From Apium graveolens (lineage: Eukaryota > Streptophyta > Magnoliopsida > Apiales > Apiaceae), in the NCBI RefSeq assembly GCF_009905375.1, contig NC_133656.1, forward strand, positions 239,414,415-239,478,414: 64,000 nucleotides of DNA, given 5' to 3'. Below are positions 24,064-36,600 of the stretch, one piece after another. The notes beneath the pieces are model-generated. The model made no database searches. It was not told the DNA's origin and worked only from the letters and a program-made list of their open reading frames with translations. Made by a program: the position numbers and the translations under genes. Numbering within the stretch: the stretch's first letter is position 1; every line of letters begins with the position of its first letter.

Positions 24064-27000
24064 GAGTAAATTACAAGGGTGTGGCTGTAGTATACACCGA
24101 TTTTCAAAAATTTAGCCGAATTTTCACTTTGACGGAATGTTGGCCGAAGTTCATTCCCGCATTTTAAAAATTTGGCTGCCGTCTAGTCCGTTAACTTAGC
24201 ACCGTTAAATAATAAAAAAACCCGTAAAATGAAGGGGTATTTTGGTAAAACAGGTCTAAAACAAATAAAAAATAGAAACCGACCCACTTAAACATATTCT
24301 ACTATACTAAATTGTAGTCTCTCTACTTCTAAAACCCTAGTTAACAATTCTCAATCGACGAAGCTGAGTTGGAGTGGTTTTTGAGTGAGATGGAGTGGTT
24401 TATGCGACCTAGGAGTGAGTTGGAAAAATACGGAGCTGCTGAGTGCCCTAATTACAAAGGTAATTCTTTCCATTCCCTAATTAAGTGATTAGGGTAATTC
24501 TTTACAGTTTAATTCATTACTTACTTTATGTTAGAGTAGAATATTGCTGATGTGGTCCCGAATCTTATTGTCTATGTTTATTGCTGTCGGAATATTATTT
24601 ATTGCTTTTGAATGGACCCATATACTCTGTGCATGGCTGATAGAAAGTGATTTTGCCCTAGTTAAACAACTCAGTGGATGACCCCCCCTTTTTGACATCG
24701 TTTATGTATTTTTATTGATTTATTATTGCAGACTATCCTGGTTTCTTTACTATTAAAATGTATCATGGAGGTCAATTTGACAATTTGAACTCGAAATTTG
24801 TTGACTATAAGATTGATTACTTTGATTTCTGCAATTTGGATTTGATGTCTATGCTTGAAGTAGTTGGGATGTTGAGTGCTGCTATTGATCATAAATCAGT
24901 AGGGGTGGATTTGTTCTTTAAATCACCAAAAGAGGGAATGGATGAACTGGGGATGTTAGAAACTGATGAGGAAATAAGGATGATGACAACTTTAATTAAT
25001 GAAGAAGTGCAGTTTGTTGAGGTGTATGCTGTTGTCATTGAACCTCTTGAAGTGGAAGGTTTGCCCTTAACAGATCCACATCGTAAAGTTACAGAAGTCA
25101 TAGAGTTGGAAGATGAGGATGTTAGTAATGAGGAGAAGGTTCCCTCTTCTGATTCAAGTAGTGAAGGAGAGCAAGAAGATGATGATGTAGTTGTAGAGCC
25201 AAGTCCAAAGAAGATGAATGTGAAGAAGGTTGGAAAAAACCAAGTCCAAAGAAGAAGGTGACTGAAGATGAGCATCATGTTGAAGTTGATCAAGGTCAAG
25301 GTAATGATCAAGGTCAAGGTAATGAGCAGCATGAGGGTTCAACTGCTGAAATGCAAGAAGAAGAAGAGTATGATTTAGAACATCCACCTGAAGGTTATGA
25401 GGAATGTTTTGAAGGACAGGAAGCTAACTTTGATAGGTATAGGGATGAGGAAGAGACAGATGAAGAAGATCATGAATGGTTTCCAGATAGCTCTAATGAT
25501 GGGAATTCAGATCATGAAGAAGACTTTGGAGATATCACTTCTGAGTTTGAGGGGTTCAGTGATTACAGGGATGCTAATGTAAGGAGTGGAGGTAATGACT
25601 TTGGAGCTGCTAATGAGGGTGATGAAAATGTGGAGTTAAATGATGAGTTCTTTGATAGTGAGGATGAAAAGATGGCAGTTGATAGTGAAAATGAGATGGA
25701 TGATCAATTTCCAGAGTTCAATGAGGAGGTTGATATGGCTAATCCTAAATTCCACTTGGGACTGTTATTCAGAGATAAGGATGTACTGAAAAGGGCCATT
25801 AAGAGTCATGCCATAGCTGAGAGAAGACCAGTGCTCAGGACAAGGAACATGGGAAGCAAGATCCAGTATGTGTGCACCCCTCCCTGCACTTGGAAAATTT
25901 ATGCAGCTAAGTGCCAAAGGAGTGAGTCCTACCAAATAAGGACATACAAGGGGAAACACACTTGCCAAACAACATTTCATCAATTTAATTATTTAGGGTC
26001 TAATCAATGCACTTGAGCAATTGTGTCCAAATGCTGAACACAGATTTTGTGTTATGCATTTGTATAATAATATGCACAAGGAGCATAAAGGGCTGGGTCT
26101 GAGAGGTATACTTTGGAGTGCTGCAAGATCAACAACCTCATTTTATTTTGAGAGGAACATGGACACAGTTAAAAAGGTAAATTCAATTTATGCAGTGAGA
26201 TAAATTAACTTATTTATTGTGTGCCTTGAAACATGGAATGAACTTATATTACTGTTGTTTATACAAGTTGAGCAAAAATTGTTGGGAGTGGCTAAATGAC
26301 AAACCAAAGGAACAATGGAGTAGGTCAGGCTTCAAAACCACTTGTAAATCTGACATTTTTGTCAATAACCATTGTGAGGTCTTCAATAACCATTTATGTT
26401 GTATTTTTTAAATACAGAATAATGAGTCTACAATTGAGGGGAATGCTACTGAGGGAAATGAAAATGTGACCAATGCAAATCAAACTGTTGAGGGGAATGA
26501 AAATGTGACCAATGAAAATGCAAATCAAAACACTGAGGATGAAGAAGTTGCTAGAGAGCCAGAAGAAGGTGGTGAAAATTTTGCATCTGAATTTATGCAT
26601 GGAGCATCTCAGCCTACACATGAGATGGATGAAAGCCAAGGAGGTGTATTCAGCCCTCAATCACCAACTACAAATCCATTACTAGGGACCACTGGTGTCA
26701 CTCTTAAGGCATGGCAGAAGCAACATAAAGCTGTTACCACAAGGGCTGAGATTATGAGGGCTAGGAGTACTAGGGAAAGAAAAATGAACAAGAAATATGC
26801 AGATTAAGTATTTAGAAGTACCAACTTGTGGCATGTATTTTTGTTAAAACTATTAAGGCTAGTTGGTGAAAATTAGAATTTTGGTTGGCTAGTATTTTGT
26901 ATGCCAAAACTGAAGGTATATCAGGTGTAAGGCAAATGATGTGCCAAGTCTTTTGTGTGCCAAATATTGTGCCATAACTCTTTTGTATGCAAATATTGTG

Positions 27001-27726
27001 CCAGGGCATTATTAATTTCTAACGTATTTCTTTGCCATTATCAGTTTTCTGTACTCTAAATATTGCCCTACTGTTGTTATTTCTTTGCAATTAACACAAA
27101 CAATTCAGAACACAAACAATTCAGAACACAAACAATTCAGATATGCATAATGCAAAACAAAGCTGCCACTTCCATTCAATACCAACTACATTTTTAATAA
27201 ATTCTTACTTCACAACAACATCAGCATTCACTAAATTAATTCACTACACACAACCACCAACTACAACTACCCCTACCATAATTCACTCCTTCTCACTCCC
27301 CCTGAACAAACACAGAAACAAGCAAACTAAACACACTACACAAATTCGAATTCTCCATTTTCGAGCTTCCCTCTTCTGCACCTCTACCAATTGCATCTCG
27401 TAATCGCCTTCCATGGCTCTCAATCTCCTCAACAAACCTGGAGGTGATTTTGGGTGTTGGGTTTGCTTTTTATAATTATATAGTTGTGTGTATACTAACC
27501 AGGGCATATATGGGTGTTTATATATATCTGTTATTTGTTATGACCGTTACAACTCTGAAAATTCCAAAATTACCCCTTACTCCGTTACACCTGTTAGCCT
27601 TTACTTAACGGCAGCCAAATTTTTAAAATGCGGGAATGAACTTCGGCCAACATTCCGTCAAAGTAAAAATTCGGCTAAATTTTTGAAAATCGGTGTATAC
27701 TACAGCCACACCCCTGTAATTTACTC
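24064..27726 (+). mobile_element. Mutator-like element (MULE) with long terminal inverted repeats, 3663 bp
   Basis: The left end GAGTAAATTACAAGGGTGTG and the right end (reverse complement of 27607-27726) match over about 120 bp, with weaker similarity to about 180 bp. The flanking 9-bp sequences are TCCATTCAA (24055-24063) and TCGATTCAA (27727-27735), eight of nine identical, the Mutator duplication size. The interior encodes a broken transposase. The element sits between the two SIP1 genes and so postdates their tandem duplication or inserted into the spacer. Confidence 0.85.
24732..26807 (+). pseudogene. MULE transposase, internally deleted and frameshifted
   Basis: From 24732 the frame reads DYPGFFTIKMYHGGQF, the PB1-like N-terminal part seen in many plant MULE proteins, followed by a long acidic region. 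A one-base change in an A-run near 25229-25236 moves the frame. The MuDR DNA-binding domain is at about 25738-25970 (FHLGLLFRDKDVLKRAIKSH). Near 25990-25996 the text jumps directly to the C-terminal block GLINALEQLCPNAEHRFCVM, so the catalytic DDE core is missing. A probable intron (26176-26267) precedes QWSRSGFKTTCKSDI, and a low-complexity tail follows to 26807. No active enzyme can come from it. Confidence 0.8.
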
Positions 27727-28429
27727 TCGATTCAATGATTTTTGAAAATTCATAAGATTGTAACTTCGAAAAATTTGAATTTGATCCCGCCCGCTCCATT
27801 ACGGTAACTTAAACATTGTTACTTATAATAACCTTTTTGTATACATTTAACATACTCTTCTCAGAATATGATATCTTGCATAACCTGCATTCCAGTTACG
27901 TTACTCGGACTATTCATTTGATAATCGAGTACCCGTGTCAGACACTTGACCCGGGCATGAACACTCGGATTTGGACACTTATTCTAAGGCAAAAACATGT
28001 ATATTATTTAAAATATTGCCGAATCCGATACTTAGACAAGTATTCATGTTGGACACTTCTACCCGAGTCCGAGCAACGGAGCATTCCAATAGTTCTAAAC
28101 TATTTACCTCAAACAAAGAAAGAAATCTTGGTCTAGTAATATCACATTCTTACGTTTTTAAAAAGAAAAGATATCTAATATTCTTTAATAAATCAGATTC
28201 CATAAAAAATACACATCAATACAAATTTGGATATCCAATATTCATAAAATTTGCATAAAGAAGTTTCGAGTCAAAGAACGGTCCCGATAATTGGATATCT
28301 TATAAGTAACTTATACGTTTATATGTCATGACTTATAAATGACCGGCATACCCGATATATAAATCATTGTCATTAGTCAGTCAATCGTCTTGCATTCTCG
28401 AGAAAACGATCTTACATTCTTGGAGAATC
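27727..28429. other. spacer before SIP1 copy B, with a candidate small repeat
   Basis: At 27900-28077 the ends GTTACTCGGAC and GTCCGAGCAAC form an 11-bp inverted repeat with one mismatch, and the interior is rich in GTGTCAGACAC-like words, as at 23417-23822. No clear target duplication is seen. The remaining bases are AT-rich and should include the copy B promoter. Confidence 0.4.
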
Positions 28430-30138
28430 ATGGGTGCGATAAAATCAGCCATTGGTGATGGAATTATAACCTTTATGTGGGTTTTTTCGGCTTCGACTTT
28501 AGGACCAATAACCTCTGTCATTGGAAGTATCTTTGGAGTAGAAGGCTTGATCTTCAACCTGTTTATCACAGTCTCTCTTGTAGCTCTTATGTTGTTCATT
28601 TTCAGTTTTATCGCGGAGGCCCTCGGTGGTGCCAGCTTCAATCCTACATTATTCGCGGCATTTTATGCTGCTGGGATTCAGAAGGAGTCCTTGTTCTCTG
28701 TTTCTCTCCGTCTTCCTGCTCAGGCATGTATCTTAATATCTTAATTTCTGAATTGTTTGCCTTCTTTCGGGTTGTATTTCATCGTTGTTTTTGGTATCTT
28801 TATAGCAATTATTGTTCTATACTTCTATGGTAATTCTAATTGTCTGAATTTGAGATAGCTAGTCCAAATCCACCCGAATGTTTAAATTTAATACAAGGAG
28901 AGAAACGAATGATGAGTCTTGTCGAATATTTTTTTTACAGGCAGCTGGAGCAGCAGCTGGTGCATTGACAATCAAGGAGTTGATGCCAGTGCAGTATAAG
29001 CACATGCTAGGGGGGCCTTCTTTGAAAGTCGACGTGCACACAGGAGCGATTGCTGAGGGGGTGTTGACCTTTGCAATTATCTTTCTTGCGCTCCTCATCG
29101 TGCTTAAGGGTCCGAGAAACTCATTTCTGAGGAATTGGTTGCTTGCCATGTCAACTATGATGTTTTTCATCGCAGGTTCCAGTTATACCGGCCCTTCTAT
29201 GAATCCTGTCATTGTAAGTACCGCATATTATCTCTTGTTGTGTTACAGTCTCGATATTTTTACTCACTTATAAGATGTGCCAAAAGATTATGCATTCCAA
29301 TTTCCAAGTGTTTTGCAGTAATGTATGTGATAGTTGTGCTTATGACTTCTATATGTGACACTTCTTTACTGAGAAATGACTGAAATTTACTCTCTCTTTA
29401 GCCGGTCTATTTAGTCCCCAGAGTTTTCGTTCATTTTTTAAATAGCATTCCTCGAGTCTTGATTCAGAACTAGTACCACTTGAATCGCGTGTCCTGTTGT
29501 CTGCAATTTAACTCAGTAGACACCTTGCCGCCAGATCTTTATGATAGAGCCTTTCTCGACATGCCCACTTCCTTGAAAATGTTCATGTCTCCGACTTCAA
29601 ATATATAGTTAATCGACATATTTAATGTGTTTTGAGCCACCAGTGATCTCACGGTTCTGGTTTTTGATCTGCATCTTGGTCCATCTTCAAGTATTTGATA
29701 CGTTGCTTGCTTCAAATCATCAAAACAACTATTTCATACTGCAGTGCCTGTAGTCAGCTCTAGATTATATGATTTGTACGTTGCTTTCTTCAAATAATCT
29801 AAACAATTATTTCATACTGTAGTGCATGTAGTCAGCTCCAGATTATATGATTTGTCCTCGTTATTGTTAAGTAACCAGTCGCATTAAAATCTTAAGGTGT
29901 CAGAGAAAGGCCCGAACATGATCTTATACTCTTTAACAGTTACGATCTTATACTCTTTAACAGTCATGACGGTCTTGGCATTTGTATGCAGGCCTTCGGA
30001 TGGGCATATGTGAATAATCGACACAATACTTGGGAGCATTTCTACGTTTACTGGATTTCGCCTTTTGTTGGGACAATACTATCTGCTTCGCTCTACGGTG
30101 TCATCTTCCCACCCCCTGTCAAGCAGAAGAAAGCCTGA
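28430..30138 (+). CDS. SIP1-type aquaporin, copy B, NPT and NPV motifs, three exons
   Basis: Exons are 28430-28723, 28941-29213 and 29992-30138, giving 237 residues. Exons 1 and 2 have the same lengths as in copy A (294 and 273 bases) and the intron positions are identical, so the two genes are tandem duplicates. The first pore loop is SFNPTLFAAFYAAG and the second is GPSMNPVI, with V where copy A and the family have A. The tail is lysine-rich (KQKKA). Intron 1 begins CAG|GCATGT and ends ACAG, so it is a GC-AG intron; the copy A intron at the same place has GTATGT. Intron 2 holds an 80-bp tandem duplication (about 29698-29850). Channel activity is inferred from family only. Confidence 0.9.
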
Positions 30139-30743
30139 AGAGGCGATGATTGCTAGGATTCATCTTTAAGAGAGTTTATTATGCTGATCAGATACATATT
30201 TGTTTTTTAATCTTCATTAAGATAGATCTTAGTTATGCTATTGTGCTTCAAGTCAGTGAACTATTCCAGCTAAATGCTACTTTTACATTTTCGTCCCATA
30301 TATTTTTGTTACGCATGTGCGCTGACGAGAGGCTGAGCAAAATCGAACCGAAACAGAAAAGCCGAATCGAACCGTGCTAATTCGGTTTGGTCTTGATTAT
30401 TCAGATATACCGCATAGACCGAAATAAAATTCGGTTCGGTCCGGTTCTTTTAAAAATATTTCGGTCCGGACCGAATATACCGAATAGACCAAATAATAAA
30501 TACTATGACTATATAAAATTAAAAATATAAAATTCGGTTCGATTCGGTTTTGGTATATTCGGTTCGGTCCGACCGAACCAGCATTTCTCAAATGCTATTT
30601 GATATGAACTATTGCTAAATTATATGGTCTGGGATAGAGCAGACCTCTGCTTGCCCATGCTCGAGTCATTCCCACATGTGACAACAATGGTATGCTTATA
30701 TTTCAACATGCTCAATGACATGACAAGATTATCTGGGGGCTGT
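30139..30743. other. 3' flank of SIP1 copy B with a decayed element
   Basis: After the 3' UTR, about 30327-30590 is rich in CGAACCGAA and TTCGGTTCGG words, the composition of the hAT-like elements nearby. Its left part (GAGCAAAATCGAACCGAA) looks like an element end, but the right end does not mirror it. Probably a degraded copy. Confidence 0.4.
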
Positions 30744-31199
30744 CAGGGATGATCATGATTCAGATTAAACCAAATAATCCACATAAACTGATCCGATATT
30801 AAACCGGCCCAAACCGAAACCGAAATGTGCTCTGCGGTCTTGGTTCAGTTATTTTAAAAAATCTTGGGTCATGGAATTGGTTTTGATATGACCTTAACCC
30901 AAACCGATTTTAATTTAGACCGCATCACACTTGGCTACCAGGCGTTTACTGTGGGCACAATAACTAGTACATCAGATGTGCGTCCTTCCCGATCCTCTCG
31001 CAGTAGTACTAGGGAAAGGTCCTTTCAATGCTCTAACGCCCGCACCGGATATGAAGCGAACTGTCTCACGACGTTCCCCGCCTCCCCGGGATAATGAGGA
31101 AAAGTTCGAATTAGTTTGGATTTTTTCAAAACTATAATTATATGGTTTGGTTCCGATTTGACATCTAAATCAAATTAAATTGGATCACGATCACCCCTA
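30744..31199. mobile_element. non-autonomous hAT-like element carrying an rRNA fragment, 456 bp
   Basis: The left end CAGGGATGATCATGATTCA and the right end in reverse (TAGGGGTGATCGTGATCCA) match at 15 of 19 positions. Flanks GGGGCTGT (30736-30743) and GGGGCTAC (31200-31207) agree at six of eight bases and may be the target duplicate. The middle (30921-31076) is not transposon-like but derives from large-subunit rRNA. No transposase is encoded. Confidence 0.65.
30921..31076 (-). pseudogene. fragment of organellar large-subunit rRNA gene (probably mitochondrial rrn26)
   Basis: Read on the minus strand this is the 3' part of bacterial-type 23S-like rRNA. The + strand shows ACTGTCTCACGACGTTC and GGGAAAGGTCC, and TCCTCTCG.TACTAGG, the complement of the sarcin-ricin loop AGTACGAGAGGA, here split by a 6-base insertion. 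The stretch GGCTACCAGGCGTTTAC agrees with plant mitochondrial 26S rRNA as I recall it. It is about 156 bp long, non-functional, and lies wholly inside a hAT-like element. Confidence 0.7.
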
Positions 31200-31690
31200 G
31201 GGGCTACAATTTTAGGTTTCGTTTCGTTTTCGGATTTGTAGGGATCGATTTAAAATAAAAATAAAAATAAATAAATGAAATTTTAATATTAAGTGTAAAT
31301 TAATGAAAATTTTAGTAATACATTGGTTCGGGTTACTTTCGGGCCGAGTATATTATGTTCAAGTCATTTTCATATTCTCTTCATAAAATTTTCATATTCC
31401 GTTCATAAACCGTGTTACAAATTGAGCCAGGTTCAAATTGAGTTTTGAATAGTAACTTTTCACTAATGGCATTATTAGTCATTAAAATATAGAATAAAAT
31501 AAAATTTTATGAATTTCACCTTTTTATTGAAATTTTTGGAGTTTATACATGTTATGCAAATAAGATGTCTTGTAAAACATGTTATCATTCAAAATATGTT
31601 TCACAAATATCACTAATTCAATAAAATTATGCAAATCTCATATATTTATACAATATGTATGTTCAATAACTAAATATCTAATGTTCTACG
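31200..31690. other. AT-rich spacer
   Basis: Nothing is recognised between the two hAT-like elements apart from low-complexity AT-rich sequence. Confidence 0.4.
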
Positions 31691-32668
31691 TAGAGATATT
31701 CAAAAAATACGAAATCCGATCCGGAAAAGAGCCCGAAAAGCCCGATCCGGAAAAAAAAACGGCCCAGTTCAGTACGGCTGGCCTCCTCTTTTCTTAAAAA
31801 TTCGGCCCGGTCCAAAACCCAAAAATTCCGGATAAAAGTCTGGATTTAACAAAATCCAAATCTAAAAAAGCCTGGATAAAAGGCTGGCTCGCCCCAGATA
31901 AAAACCCGAGATTTTTGAAATGTCCGAGAAAAAAATTGATTTTTTATATAAAATTTGAAAATATACAATACTTTTTATAATTTTAAAAAAAATATATTAT
32001 ATTATTAGAAGTAATTAATCTATATATGTTTATCTGCCTATATATTTCGTTAAAATTTTCAATTTTTTCCATCAAATTAAAAGGTATTAAAGATAATTAC
32101 TAAATTTGTTGTAATTGTAACCGAATTTTATTATTATAAATTGCAAATAATGTCCTTTTTAAATTTATAATTTTATATTATATATATATTATATAGTCTG
32201 TGACTATACAAAATATTTGAATTAGGCAGTCTTGTGCATCAAGAATTCATCTAGAGTAATAACAACTAACAAGTTTGTGTTAGACACTAATAAGTAGGTG
32301 ATCATACAAGATTTTGGACAATACAAATTGTTATATACATAATTATATTATTATAATTACATATATTATATTAAAAAATAATTATTTATTTCGGTGTCTA
32401 AACTACTCTCTTTGATATATCAAAACATTATTTTCTCCGGTATTTAAACTACTCATAGTTTGAGTTATAATATATAAAAATATTTTTTAATATATAATAA
32501 AAAGCCCGGATACAGTTCGGTTCGGCCCGACGCGTGAGCCTAAAACGAGCCTTATATATCTTAGAAAGGCCCGACCCGATTTTTAAAAAAGTCCGACTCG
32601 ATCCGTTTCCAAAAAAATGGGGTTTTACCGGATAAAACCCGGTCTTATAGGTTTTTTGTGCATCTCTA
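31691..32668. mobile_element. candidate non-autonomous hAT-like element, 978 bp
   Basis: The left end TAGAGATATTCAAAAAA and the right end in reverse (TAGAGATGCACAAAAAA) agree at 14 of 17 bases. Subterminal sequence is rich in GCCCGATCCGG and CGGCCCGAC words, while the middle is very AT-rich. The 8-bp flanks agree poorly, so the target duplicate has decayed or the borders are slightly off. Confidence 0.55.
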
Positions 32669-32975
32669 ATTTACAACATTATGCAAACGGAACATATTTT
32701 GTAGAATAATATATTTTACAATGTTATACTTATAGAATAGCTGAAATCTGCAAGATTTTTAATAAAATAGTGATGTTTATAAAATATTATTCAAAAAATA
32801 ATATGTTTTGTAATATTTTAAACTATATTTTACTTGGAAAACAAATATGAACTCGAGACACTCCAATAAAACAATGAACTTCATAGAATTTAACTTTTAA
32901 AATATATTTCCCACCTCTTTTGTACAACTCTACAGATGAAAAATCATATATAAAAAAAAGGTTTTGCTTTTTATC
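32669..32975. other. AT-rich spacer
   Basis: No gene or element border is seen here. Confidence 0.4.
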
Positions 32976-33231
32976 GGGTTAAATAACAAATTTACTACTA
33001 TATAACTAGCGAAATATCAAATTTACCACCGATAAATTCGGGATCTCAAATTAATCATTTTTTACACAAAAATGCTAATTTTCGGTGATAAATTTGAGAT
33101 ATCGTTAGCTTATAACCAAATTAAAAAGTGGCCAATTTGAGATCCGCTTACTTGAAAGTGGCCAATTTTAGACCCCGAATTTGTCAATAGTAAATTTGAA
33201 ATTTTGAGGAGTCAAACTTGATAATTAACCC
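32976..33231. mobile_element. small MITE with GGGTTAA termini, 256 bp
   Basis: The left end GGGTTAAATAACAA and the right end in reverse (GGGTTAATTATCAA) match at 12 of 14 bases, and the termini equal those of the fold-back element at 19541-20065. The interior has GTGGCCAATTT twice. It lies about 450 bp before the apyrase start codon, so it may contribute to that promoter region. Confidence 0.55.
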
Positions 33232-33684
33232 TTAAATAAACTACAATTAAAAAAAAATTAAAACAAAAAAATTCAGGATCCGTAGACAAACAAATCTGTA
33301 GTCAATACATTTCGTAAAAAACACACACAAACACAACTAACCAACCGTTCAATTCAGCAACACACACCTTCCCTCCATCTCTCTCTCTCTCAATCTCTCT
33401 CTCTCTCTCTCTCTCTCCCAATCTCTCCAGATCTCTCTCTGTCACTCCCTCACTAAAATCACACACACACAATCTTCAATTCATTCAATCTCGCAACACA
33501 TTTTACGTATTCCACTACAAATCAAAACCTATACAAATCACAATTCGAAGCGCTGGAGTCCGTACACGACACACAGATACCTACCGCCACCGGCACCGGA
33601 AAAATCAGGTACCGATCACCGTCGGCCGCCGAACTTCTCGAAGTCCAATTCCAATTCCCCGCCGATCAATCCTCCGACAAAACA
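33232..33684 (+). promoter_or_regulatory. promoter and 5' UTR region of the apyrase gene, with CT microsatellite
   Basis: A CT-rich run at about 33371-33440 (CTCTCTCTCT repeated, with CAAT interruptions) lies some 250-310 bases before the start codon. CT runs are common in plant 5' leaders. No upstream gene is seen. Confidence 0.5.
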
Positions 33685-36600
33685 ATGAAACAACGTAATC
33701 GCCAATCCGACACTTTCTCCGATCAGATTCACCGTTACCGGAGCATTATTCTCGTGATCTCGGTTCCTTTACTTCTAATTTCGTTTGTATTGTTCGTTAT
33801 GACTACTCGTTCCGATACGATTGAGGATTCGTTGCTTTCGCATCGGAAATTTGCTAATGGTGGAGGTAGTAGTGGTAATAAGTATGCGGTCATTTTTGAT
33901 GCTGGTAGTTCTGGGAGTAGAGTTCATGTTTTTTGTTTTGATATGAATTTGGATCTCGTGCCTATCCGAAATGAGCTCGAGCTTTTTGAACAGGTAATAT
34001 GCTTAATCTGGTTGAATGATTAAGTTACATTGCACATTTTATATAGCCAATGCAATGTGTACTAATCTCGTCTCGTAATTATGTTAAATCTCGGAAAAAA
34101 TGATAATTATAAAATCTGTATTAGATCGATGTAATTATGTTAAATCTTGTAATTATGCTTAACCTTGTTGAATTTTAAGCGAATGCAATGTGTATTACTA
34201 ATAATTATGTTAAATCTGGAAAAAATTATAATTATAAAATTTGTATTAGATCGATATATGTAATGCCGTGATGTAACTGAATTGAGATTTACATTATATG
34301 GAGGACAGACATTGTATTAATACTTGGTTGGATATTTTTTACTATTGTAATGTATTAGAAGTATAAAATCAGCCTAGTAGTTCTGTGATACTGTAGATGT
34401 AGATGTCGGATGGAATTTTGCGATTTTAGATATTCAGTGTGCAACTGTGTTAGTATATTACAAATGTGCTATATCTTCGCGGTTTGCAAGTTTAGATGTT
34501 AGTTGTGGACTTGTAGTTAATCCTTGACAACATTATGTTATGATAGATGTATATGGAGAATTATACACCTGTCACCTGGAATGGAATCTTAATGTGTAAG
34601 ATTAGTTTTAGCATTTTTTCCCTCGCAGTAGAACTCCTTCGATCTTCTCGCTCTGAATTCTGTCTTTCAATAAAGTTTTCTTATTAGGACGATCATTTTG
34701 TTAATGTTTAAGCCCGCCCTTTTTATTCTTTGGTTTCTCTCATTTTACCTTTTCTGCAGTTGAAACCAGGTTTGAGTGCATATGCAAAGGATCCTAAGGG
34801 CGCAGCAAATTCTTTACAGCCCCTTCTTGAGAAAGCTGAGGCTGTAGTTCCACAAGAGCTTCGCAGTAAGACTGTTGTCAGAGTCGGGGTGAGTAATTTG
34901 TATGACAACACTAAACAATAATTTCATGTACTACTGGGTGTTTAATACCACTTTTTTATTAATCATATGGTTATCCGACCCACCACTCAGGCAACTGCAG
35001 GTCTAAGGCAATTAGAAGGTGATGCATCCGACAGAATTTTGCAAGCAGTAAGCCTTGTGTATATATATTTCTTTTGGGTGGTGCTGATATTGTACTCTAT
35101 GTTATCCTATAGCCTTAGCACCATGCTTATTAGTACTCCCATTCTTCTTTAAAAGGTTAGAGATTACCTCAAGGATAATAGTAGGCTCAAATCAAAGTCT
35201 GATTCCGTGACTGTTCTTGATGGATCTCAGGAGGGTGCCTATCAGTGGGTATGTTTGCCTTATTTTATATTTATTTGTGCCATAGAATGATATATATTAT
35301 GAATATTTGTGAGGTTTAGCTAGAACGGAAAGGACAGTCATTTACCTTTTTAGAATATGAACGTTTTATCTAAATGAAATGTAGAAGTATAGGTAACTGG
35401 AGGAAAGGTTAGTGTAAATAGTGGCATGAGTCTTGGGTATTTACTCATGTTAGCAACATACTGTATGCAGCCAATAGTGGGGGGGGGGGGGTAAGATTTG
35501 AGGGGTTTTTTTCATCTTCAATGCTGAATTTCTTTAGATATTTGTGACAGTTTTGGTTTATTTATAACTGTGTAATGTATAATGGATTTAAAATTTGGGA
35601 GGTTACTCTTTAAATAATAATAAGTTTTCTTGCCTGCTTCTCTTTAGTTTATGCGCTAGGTTTCTTGATTGGACCCTGCAAATTTATAAAAATTTGGAAA
35701 TATTGTAAGCAAAATTTCACGATTTGATAAGAGTTCTTATTTACATTTGTGTAGGTCACTATAAACCATTTACTAGGGCGCTTAGGGAAAACTTATGCAG
35801 ATACTGTTGGAGTAGTTGATCTTGGTGGTGGATCTGTGCAAATGGCATATGCCATCTCAGAGAATGATGCTGCCAAGGCTCCAAAAGTAACAGATGGACA
35901 CGACTCATATGTAAAGGAAATGTATCTCAAGGGAACAAAGTACTACCTTTATGTTCACAGGTGCGTCTCTCCTTATGACTTGTGGACCTTGTATATTTAT
36001 TAATGAGTGATGTTTTGTTTTTATGGATGGATGTTTCTTTGATGTCCAGTTTACATTACACTCTCTATTTCCTTGTTATAAGTTTGAATTATCGTGCTTC
36101 GTCGGTATTCTTGCAGAAGCGAAATGAACTTTTTTTCCGTTTCCCTCAACAAAATTCTAAGTAATGCTTCCCTTGGTATGGTTTTCCTAATTTGTATACA
36201 GTTACTTGCGCTATGGGCTATTGGCAGCTAGAGCTGAGATTTTGCAAATTACCGGGGACTCTGGAAGCCCATGCATTGTGCCAGACTTTTCTGGTATGTT
36301 TAACTTCATAATTTCCATAGAGGTTGATATTGTCTCTTGAGAAGTAGTATTCTGCTAATTCCTTTGTCATAATATAAAACTGTTACTTAGTTAAGATTTT
36401 GGTTTAGAACTTTGCAGAACTTGACACTTCTTGTGGTACTAGCTAATAAAGCTATTACCTTTTTGTGTATCTTGCTCTTTAGAATATTAGAATGTAGCTC
36501 TATCTACCCATGTTCTTACAAGCCATTTTATAGGAAATCATTTCCCATATTGAGTTTGATGTGACTTTTAAGGGCCACTTTGTACTAGTAAAAGACTTCA

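Noticed and set aside
25258..25582. Acidic protein as an independent gene
   Set aside because: It is the acidic middle of the MULE transposase, separated from its N-terminus by a one-base change in an A-run.
30864..31094. A 76-codon open frame
   Set aside because: It spans the antisense rRNA fragment and hAT-like sequence and has no protein-like features.
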